Source: Candidatus Spongiihabitans thiooxidans (lineage in GTDB: Bacteria; Pseudomonadota; Gammaproteobacteria; Arenicellales; Poriferihabitantaceae). From it: a stretch of DNA of 64,000 nucleotides. Below are positions 57,346 to 64,000 of the stretch, piece by piece. The notes beneath the pieces were generated by a model. That model saw only the letters and a program-made list of their open reading frames with translations, did no database searches and had not been told where the DNA came from. The stretch spans positions 43,501-107,500 of the forward strand of contig LFLB01000003.1 of the NCBI GenBank assembly GCA_001543005.1, given 5' to 3'. Position numbers and translations under genes: made by a program. Every line of letters begins with the position of its first letter. Positions within the stretch are counted from its first letter, which is position 1.

Positions 57346-58332
57346 CTACTTTAAGCAGTGAGTCAATGATTTACCCAATTCCGTCATCAGCTCAAACCAC
57401 AATTCCGTGCCGGGTTGACTATCGGTTGCCAGAGGATCCAATTGTCCCAAACTAACACCGGTGTTTTCAATCAGGGTTGGGATTAATCTCGATTCGAATT
57501 GGGGTTCGTTAAAGAGACATTTTACACCGTTAGCCATAATAACTTTTCTTAACGCCTGAATCCGTTTAACCCCAGGCGTTCTTTCGGGGCTTACGGTGAT
57601 CGACCCCACCCGGTTTAAGTTAAACTCTTTTTCAAAATACTGGTAGGCATCGTGAAATACAATATATGGAATAGTTTCTACTGACCTGAGCTGTTGGCGC
57701 AAGTGGCTGTGCAGAATGTTGATTCTCGAAATCAAGCGCTCGGCATTGCCTTGATAGGTTTCAGAATTTTCAGAATCAATGGATATTAACCAGGCGCGAA
57801 ATAGATTAACCATCGTTTTGGCGTTGGCAGTGGATAGCCAAAAATGCGGATCAATATATATCGGCTGTTTTTCCTGATGCCTGTTTTGATGTTTGGCAGA
57901 GGTTTTATCATTATGGTCCTGGTTGGATCCCCAAACAACACCCACTCGAACAGGGTAGGTTCGTAATTCGTGCAAACTTTCAAGGGATTTAGTTACGCCA
58001 TTTTTGCTGGCCTGGGCAATCGCACTAGCCAATGCGATTTCATAATTTGGACCGATCCAAATAATTAAATCGGCATCATAAATATGTTTAACCGAAGACG
58101 GTCTGAGCGCGTAGCCGTGAGGTGACTGACCTGCAGGAATCAGCAGTTCAGGCACCCCCACACCGTCCATCACTGCTGATACCAGAGAATGGATGGGCGC
58201 AATGGATACTGCCACGTTTGGTGCGGCCCAGATCGGTGTTGACAGCAATAATCCAACACAAGCCTGGACAACATATAAAATGTAAGTGCAGATTGGTTTT
58301 TTGTGAATGTGCCAAACTGAATGTGTGATCAT
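57346..58332 (-). CDS. znuA: Zinc ABC transporter periplasmic binding protein
   Basis: A 328-residue cluster A-1 binding protein. I use ATG 58332, which gives a signal peptide (Lys-rich start, LYVVQACVGLLLS core, cleavage near IWA-AP). Zinc ligands are expected at SPHGY (near 70), DPHFWL (near 152) and FHDAYQYFEKEF (near 218). A short charged His loop (DHNDKTSAKHQNRHQEK) lies between the first two, as is typical of ZnuA. It hands Zn2+ to ZnuB/ZnuC. It is divergent from zur-znuC-znuB. Confidence 0.88.
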   Translation of the reverse strand: MITHSVWHIHKKPICTYILYVVQACVGLLLSTPIWAAPNVAVSIAPIHSLVSAVMDGVGVPELLIPAGQSPHGYALRPSSVKHIYDADLIIWIGPNYEIALASAIAQASKNGVTKSLESLHELRTYPVRVGVVWGSNQDHNDKTSAKHQNRHQEKQPIYIDPHFWLSTANAKTMVNLFRAWLISIDSENSETYQGNAERLISRINILHSHLRQQLRSVETIPYIVFHDAYQYFEKEFNLNRVGSITVSPERTPGVKRIQALRKVIMANGVKCLFNEPQFESRLIPTLIENTGVSLGQLDPLATDSQPGTELWFELMTELGKSLTHCLK

Positions 58333-58463
58333 AATTTTTGTCTTCGGGACGCATATCGCCCGGGAGAGATTGTCGCCAAATTTCAACTTGTCCACAACGC
58401 ATTCAGTGGGTGGCGGCAGTTGTGTCTGCTGCTGGCGGCAGTTGATTGCAGGTATTGACTAAT

Positions 58464-58478
58464 TGTTATATTATAACA
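58464..58478. promoter_or_regulatory. Zur box
   Basis: A perfect 15-bp palindrome TGTTATATTATAACA in the znuA/zur gap matches the core of the gammaproteobacterial Zur operator (TGTTATAATATAACA-like). Zn-bound Zur is expected to bind here and repress both znuA and zur-znuCB. Confidence 0.8.
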
Positions 58479-58529
58479 TAATACTTTTCCGCTGATTTAT
58501 TCCCGCAACCCAACAATAAGGCCAACGAT

Positions 58530-59018
58530 ATGGAAAAATTTCCCGCGCCCAGTTTTTATGCTCATCGACACAATCACAACGCTTGTATCCATTCGGCTCT
58601 GAATAAAGCCCAGCATATCTGCGCTAAAAAAGAGATTCGATTCACCAGAATTCGCCAGCAGACACTTGAATTAATTTGGTCGAGTCACAAACCGATATTG
58701 GCATATGAGTTGCTAAGAACACTGCGTCGGGAAAAGCACAATGCGGAACCGCCAACGGTATATCGTGCGCTGGATTTTTTACTGGAAAATCAGCTAATCC
58801 ACAAGATTGAATCCCTAAATGCCTATGTGGGTTGCCATTTCCCGGACAAAGACCATATCAGCCAGTTTTTGATTTGTACGGGATGTCATCAGATCGCAGA
58901 ACTGGAAGACGCCAACGTTAATAAAGTTATCACCCGACAAGCGGCCCGATCCGGTTTTCAAGTGGCTCAGCAAACTGTGGAAATCAGGGGGCTTTGCCCG
59001 ACATGTCAGAATCTGTAA
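58530..59018 (+). CDS. zur: Zinc uptake regulator, Fur family
   Basis: A 162-residue Fur-family repressor. The winged-helix part is KEIRFTRIRQQTLELIW ... PPTVYRALDFLLENQLIHKIES (about 34-93). The structural zinc site is C118-x2-C121 (CTGCHQ) with C157-x2-C160 (CPTC) at the end, the Zur pattern. Gene context (znuABC) and the palindrome upstream support Zur over Fur. Its 3' end overlaps the znuC start by 16 bp. Confidence 0.9.
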   Translation: MEKFPAPSFYAHRHNHNACIHSALNKAQHICAKKEIRFTRIRQQTLELIWSSHKPILAYELLRTLRREKHNAEPPTVYRALDFLLENQLIHKIESLNAYVGCHFPDKDHISQFLICTGCHQIAELEDANVNKVITRQAARSGFQVAQQTVEIRGLCPTCQNL

Positions 59019-59863
59019 CTTCGACTCAAATTGACAAACCGGCGCCTGAAACAACAGACGCCCTGATCAAGCTGAACAATATCAGCATGAAACGGGGGGA
59101 TGAAGTCATCCTTGAACGCATTAACCTGACGGTGTCGCGCAATGAAATTGTGACCCTGATCGGACCCAATGGCGCCGGTAAAAGCACGCTCATCAAAATC
59201 GCTTTGAAGCTAATCAAACCAGATCAAGGTTCGGTGGTGGCGGCGGAAAACCTGAACATAGGATATGTCCCTCAATCGGTGAATCTGGATGAGAGCCTGC
59301 CGGTATCGGTGCAACGCTTTCTTGAGATTTCAGGCACAAAAAACAGCATCGCCTTAATGGATGCGCTGCATCACGTTGGCGCCGACAAACTGCTGGGGAA
59401 ATCGCTTCGGGATATTTCCGGCGGAGAAATGCGTCGCGTTCTGCTGGCGCGAGCTTTGTTGAATGAGCCCGATTTGTTGATTCTTGATGAGCCCACTTCC
59501 GGCGTCGATATCAGCGGCCAGACCGCACTATATGCATTGATCCAGTGGATTCGAGACACCTTTCACTGTGGCGTCCTGTTGGTCTCCCACAACCTGCATA
59601 TCGTTATGGCAGCGACCGACAGAGTGGTTTGCCTGAATCGTCATTTATGCTGTTCGGGAACGCCACAGGATGTCCAGCAGCATCCTGAATTCGTTTCTCT
59701 TTTTGGTCTCGGTGATGCCGGGGAGTTGGGAATTTATCGTCATCACCATGATCACGAACACGATCTTCATGGTGATGTGCATGAAAATGTGCATGGGGCT
59801 GAGCCTGGCGATGAACCTGCACACCACAATAACGTGGAAACAAAAGAGCACGATCATGGATGA
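59003..59863 (+). CDS. znuC: Zinc ABC transporter ATPase
   Basis: A 286-residue ABC ATPase. Walker A GPNGAGKST (about 53-61), signature ISGGEMRR (about 136-143), Walker B LLILDEP and the H-loop VSHNLH are all present. The C-terminus has a His-rich tail (RHHHDHEHD ... KEHDHG) common in ZnuC, which may sense or buffer zinc. I prefer ATG 59003 over a TTG at 58994. The gene overlaps zur at its start and znuB at its end (8 bp). Confidence 0.92.
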   Translation: MSESVTSTQIDKPAPETTDALIKLNNISMKRGDEVILERINLTVSRNEIVTLIGPNGAGKSTLIKIALKLIKPDQGSVVAAENLNIGYVPQSVNLDESLPVSVQRFLEISGTKNSIALMDALHHVGADKLLGKSLRDISGGEMRRVLLARALLNEPDLLILDEPTSGVDISGQTALYALIQWIRDTFHCGVLLVSHNLHIVMAATDRVVCLNRHLCCSGTPQDVQQHPEFVSLFGLGDAGELGIYRHHHDHEHDLHGDVHENVHGAEPGDEPAHHNNVETKEHDHG

Positions 59864-60659
59864 GTTCCTTGTTCGTGCCCTTGTGGGTGGAATTGGGGTC
59901 GCCATTATTTGTGGGCCATTGGGATGCCTTGTGGTTTGGCAGCGAATGTCCTATTTTGGCGCGGCCTTATCCCACGCGGCTTTGCTCGGGATTGCTTTGG
60001 GACTTTATTTTGAAATTAATTTGTATTTGTCGATCTTGCTGATTTGTATCATCGTTTCATGCTTAATGATGCTGATGAGCCGCTATAAAGATTTGTCATC
60101 AGACACCGCCATGGGCATCCTGGCACACGCGTCACTGGCATTAGGTATTCTGGTGCTTGGCTTGATGCCCGCTTTACGAATGGATCTTATGGGCTATTTA
60201 TTCGGCGATATTTTATCCATTAGTTGGCTGGACATCGTTTGGATATATACCGGCGGCGGTCTGGTTATGGGTATATTATTTTGGATATGGCCGCCAATAT
60301 TATCGCTAATCATCCAACGGGAGCTGGCTCTGGTTGACGGCATTGACGAAAATAAAATTCGCTTGACGTTTCTGGTTTTACTTAGCTTCGTGGTCGCAAT
60401 TTCCATACAAATCGTGGGCATTTTGTTAATCGTGTCGCTGTTGATTATTCCAGCCGCTACGGCCCGCCGATTTGCAACTTCCCCGGAACAAATGGCCCTA
60501 TTTGCAATGGTCATCGGGGCTCTGGCCGTGGTCTCAGGACTGGTGATATCGCTTTACTGGGATACGCCGGCGGGCCCCTCAATAGTCGCCGGGGCGAGTG
60601 CTATTTTCATGCTCGCCACTGTTTTCGGCGGTACTCGCCGCCTAAAGAATATACCGTGA
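59856..60659 (+). CDS. znuB: Zinc ABC transporter permease
   Basis: A 267-residue ABC-3 family permease with about eight membrane helices. Typical motifs are PLGCLVVWQRMSYFGAALSHAALLG (about 20-44; family start of the permease) and GILLIVSLLIIPAATARRF near 190. The open frame starts 62 codons earlier but that mirrors the znuC tail. ATG 59856 overlaps znuC by 8 bp, the usual coupling. Confidence 0.92.
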   Translation: MDEFLVRALVGGIGVAIICGPLGCLVVWQRMSYFGAALSHAALLGIALGLYFEINLYLSILLICIIVSCLMMLMSRYKDLSSDTAMGILAHASLALGILVLGLMPALRMDLMGYLFGDILSISWLDIVWIYTGGGLVMGILFWIWPPILSLIIQRELALVDGIDENKIRLTFLVLLSFVVAISIQIVGILLIVSLLIIPAATARRFATSPEQMALFAMVIGALAVVSGLVISLYWDTPAGPSIVAGASAIFMLATVFGGTRRLKNIP

Positions 60660-60991
60660 CAAAATACCCTGACGATGGGGATATTTTCTGACTATTTGGC
60701 TTGGGCGTTCACATAAACGCATACTCCAGGTTGTGGATAACTTTGTGGATAAATCTAAAATTTACAGCAAATGCGCACCTGGAAAATATCATTGAAAAAT
60801 TGGTGATAGTTACAACGACTATTTATACTGTGTATTATCTTTTGAGCGAAACCTCCCTGGCCGTTTCCGTAAAATTGAAATTGTGCATAAGCACCCATAC
60901 CCTGTAATAAAAACAAGAACTTATCGGCTAAAATGAATTCGATAATCGAAAAGAATTCACTAACTGAGACTTTTAAATCTGCACAAATCAA
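60660..60991. other. Gene-free stretch with two DnaA-box-like sites
   Basis: AT-rich sequence after znuB. It has two TGTGGATAA sites at 60732-60740 and 60744-60752 (complement TTATCCACA, the DnaA box), 12 bp apart in the same orientation. No dnaA, gidA or other origin gene is near in this window. Otherwise I see nothing that I can name. Confidence 0.4.
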
Positions 60992-61253
60992 TGGATGGAA
61001 GTGGGCGTGATCGAAGATGTTCACAATTTTGAACCGGATTACGACCACACCCTAATGGCGTGGTTTAACAGTTTTGATAACGCCTGGGCCGAGCTAAAAC
61101 AAAACTACGCACAAAGGTATTCAGGGCGGTTATCGTATGTGGAAATACTACTTACACGCCTGTGCGGGGGGATTCAGAGCCCGACATAGGCAACTATGGC
61201 AGATTGTTATTTCCAGCGGCGCAAATCAAAACGCCTATCCCCGACCGGAATAA
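60992..61253 (+). pseudogene. Cyclopropane-fatty-acyl-phospholipid synthase, C-terminal remnant
   Basis: The first frame reads IEDVHNFEPDYDHTLMAWFNSFDNAW, the region before the C-terminus of CFA synthase (HVEDxxxF..DYxxTLxxW). Near 61120 one extra T moves the frame; the next frame reads YRMWKYYLHACAGGFRARHRQLWQIV, the end of the same enzyme (RMWxYYL..C.G.FR.R..QLWQ). A stop follows at 61251. Only about 85 codons of roughly 400 remain and no catalytic SAM-binding part is present, so this is a dead fragment. Confidence 0.75.
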
Positions 61254-61327
61254 CAGTTACAGCACAATTTCGTCAATTGGCTGACGAGTCCTTTCTTGTC
61301 ATTATCGAGACCCGATAAATCATACGT

Positions 61328-61352
61328 GAAACTCTGATTAATTCAGGGTTTC
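61328..61352. repeat. 10-bp inverted repeat, possible insertion-element end junction
   Basis: GAAACTCTGA-TTAAT-TCAGGGTTTC, one mismatch in the arms. It looks like two abutting terminal inverted repeats of an insertion element, but I cannot assign a family. It lies between the CFA remnant and the rRNA terminators. Confidence 0.35.
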
Positions 61353-61390
61353 CTTAAAATACGCCGTTTCATATATCTGGAATCAAGCCA

Positions 61391-61418
61391 ACAAATAAAA
61401 ATCCCCAACCCTGTTGGG
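61391..61418 (-). terminator. Second intrinsic terminator downstream of the rRNA operon
   Basis: On the minus strand a CCCAAC/GTTGGG stem with a 3-nt loop is followed by GATTTTTATTT. It lies just beyond the duplicated 5S tail. Confidence 0.55.
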
Positions 61419-61432
61419 TTCAGGCGTTCACG

Positions 61433-61459
61433 AATAAATGCCTGGCAGTGTCCTACTTT
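61433..61459 (-). pseudogene. Duplicated 5S rRNA tail
   Basis: 27 bp identical to 61604-61630: the last 20 nt of 5S rRNA plus 7 nt of downstream spacer. The match to 5S breaks at 61460 where a structured segment begins, then TTTCACATGG, the next 5S bases, reappears at 61527-61536. So this seems to be an interrupted copy of the 5S end. Confidence 0.7.
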
Positions 61460-61556
61460 GCGCGTATCATCATGATACGCGTCCTGCGGACTCGCGGCGC
61501 TCGCGAAATTTTGCTCCAGGCAAAATTTTCACATGGCCATGTTCAAGCAGGACACC
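61460..61556. repeat. Highly structured ~97-bp palindromic insert
   Basis: Nested inverted repeats: GCGTATCA-TCA-TGATACGC (61462-61480), GTCCTGC (61481-61487) with GCAGGAC (61547-61553), CGCG/CGCG, AAATTTTGC with GCAAAATTT, and CATGGCCATG. This suggests a REP/MITE-like mobile palindrome placed inside the duplicated 5S tail. Confidence 0.55.
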
Positions 61557-61568
61557 GATCATTCTAAA

Positions 61569-61602
61569 TAAAAACCCCAGTCTTTACGATCTGGGGTTTT
61601 GT
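61569..61602 (-). terminator. rRNA operon terminator
   Basis: On the minus strand AAAACCCCAG and CTGGGGTTTT arms flank an 11-nt loop, ending in a T-run. It lies 9 bp after the 3' end of 5S rRNA. Confidence 0.85.
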
Positions 61603-61610
61603 AAATAAAT

Positions 61611-61726
61611 GCCTGGCAGTGTCCTACTTTCACATGGGGAAACCCCACACTATCATCGGCGCAAAGCGTTTTCACTTCTGAGTTCGGGATGGGATCAGGT
61701 GGTACCCGCTCGCTATGGCCACCAGA
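61611..61726 (-). rRNA. rrf: 5S ribosomal RNA
   Basis: A complete 116-nt 5S rRNA. The ends pair (GUCUGGU at the 5' end with the GCCAGGC 3' end). The internal CCGAACUCAGAAGUGAAA loop region is canonical for gammaproteobacteria. It is followed by the operon terminator. Confidence 0.95.
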
Positions 61727-61839
61727 CAAACTGGCGGTTGTTCATTCTTAGTGATGAACAACAATACTGGGTAGTCATCGGCGTATATATCGCCTGTTGC
61801 ATACAACTTCAGAGTTCAACAAAACCTCTTAGGGTTATA

Positions 61840-64000
<2,161 letters not shown>

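Noticed and set aside
59670..59855. Upstream extension of znuB (62 extra codons)
   Set aside because: It is out-of-frame reading of the znuC C-terminus; the ATG at 59856 overlaps znuC by 8 bp as usual.
60755..61048. 97-residue minus-strand frame
   Set aside because: It overlaps the CFA remnant on the other strand and has no recognisable domain or ribosome site.
61727..61839. Possible tRNA between 23S and 5S rRNA
   Set aside because: No cloverleaf or CCA-adjacent stem can be folded from this 113-bp spacer by eye.

Overview
The window reads as chromosome from a gammaproteobacterium with serine-cycle C1 metabolism. The clues are the 5S and partial 23S rRNA at the right end, a Zur/ZnuABC zinc locus, and a block of serine-cycle genes (mtkA, mtkB, a malyl-CoA lyase, formate-tetrahydrofolate ligase) with an NAD-type formate dehydrogenase. 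I cannot name genus or habitat from sequence alone; many TTT (tripartite tricarboxylate) transporters, a CoA-transferase and a phytanoyl-CoA-type dioxygenase would fit a marine or host-associated heterotroph or methylotroph.

Layout. 0-13 kb: assorted catabolic and salvage genes (BtpA-like TIM barrel, YfcG-type GST, an Fcy1-type fused cytosine deaminase divergent from upp, a beta-hydroxyacid dehydrogenase, LOG protein, AruH-like aminotransferase, MmgE/PrpD, DM13 protein, Rieske oxygenase, D-cysteine desulfhydrase-like enzyme, DUF3604 protein). 13-20.7 kb: an FAD oxidase, a 38-residue coupled small ORF, a ThDP enzyme and a first TctCBA set, with a divergent LysR gene. Three of these genes carry lesions (frameshift, amber stop, frameshift). 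20.7-24.4 kb: etfBA, an inositol-monophosphatase/HisN-like gene and a HisA-like paralog. 24.5-36.7 kb: one long leftward series, tctC-tctB-tctA, ThDP lyase, frc-like CoA-transferase, stand-alone 10-formyl-THF hydrolase-like protein, fhs, mcl, mtkA, mtkB. It could import a short carboxylate, activate it as a CoA ester, release a C1 unit and feed it into the serine cycle. 36.9-42.3 kb: a second SucCD-like pair, a dioxygenase gene that carries a copy of the sucC-like promoter and first codons, a truncated 3'-5' exonuclease fragment, an HNH nuclease gene and a quinone oxidoreductase.

42.3-52.4 kb: an AT-richer defence island beside an IS1595-type transposase remnant. It holds six leftward genes matching the single-strand DNA phosphorothioation cassette sspB-sspC-sspD followed by a helicase, a GHKL ATPase and a PLD nuclease (the sspFGH type of restriction partner). 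Upstream are a tandem 26-bp direct repeat and a 28-codon leader ORF. 52.5-57.2 kb: formate dehydrogenase genes (NuoE/NuoF-fused beta subunit and Cys-type catalytic subunit) with a previously unlabelled 40-residue ORF fitted between them by TGATG and ATGA overlaps. 57.3-60.7 kb: znuA divergent from zur-znuC-znuB across a perfect Zur-like palindrome. 60.7-61.6 kb: a scrapyard with two DnaA-box-like sites, a frameshifted cyclopropane-fatty-acid synthase tail, a duplicated 5S tail with a structured insert, and terminators. 61.6-64 kb: 5S and 23S rRNA on the minus strand.
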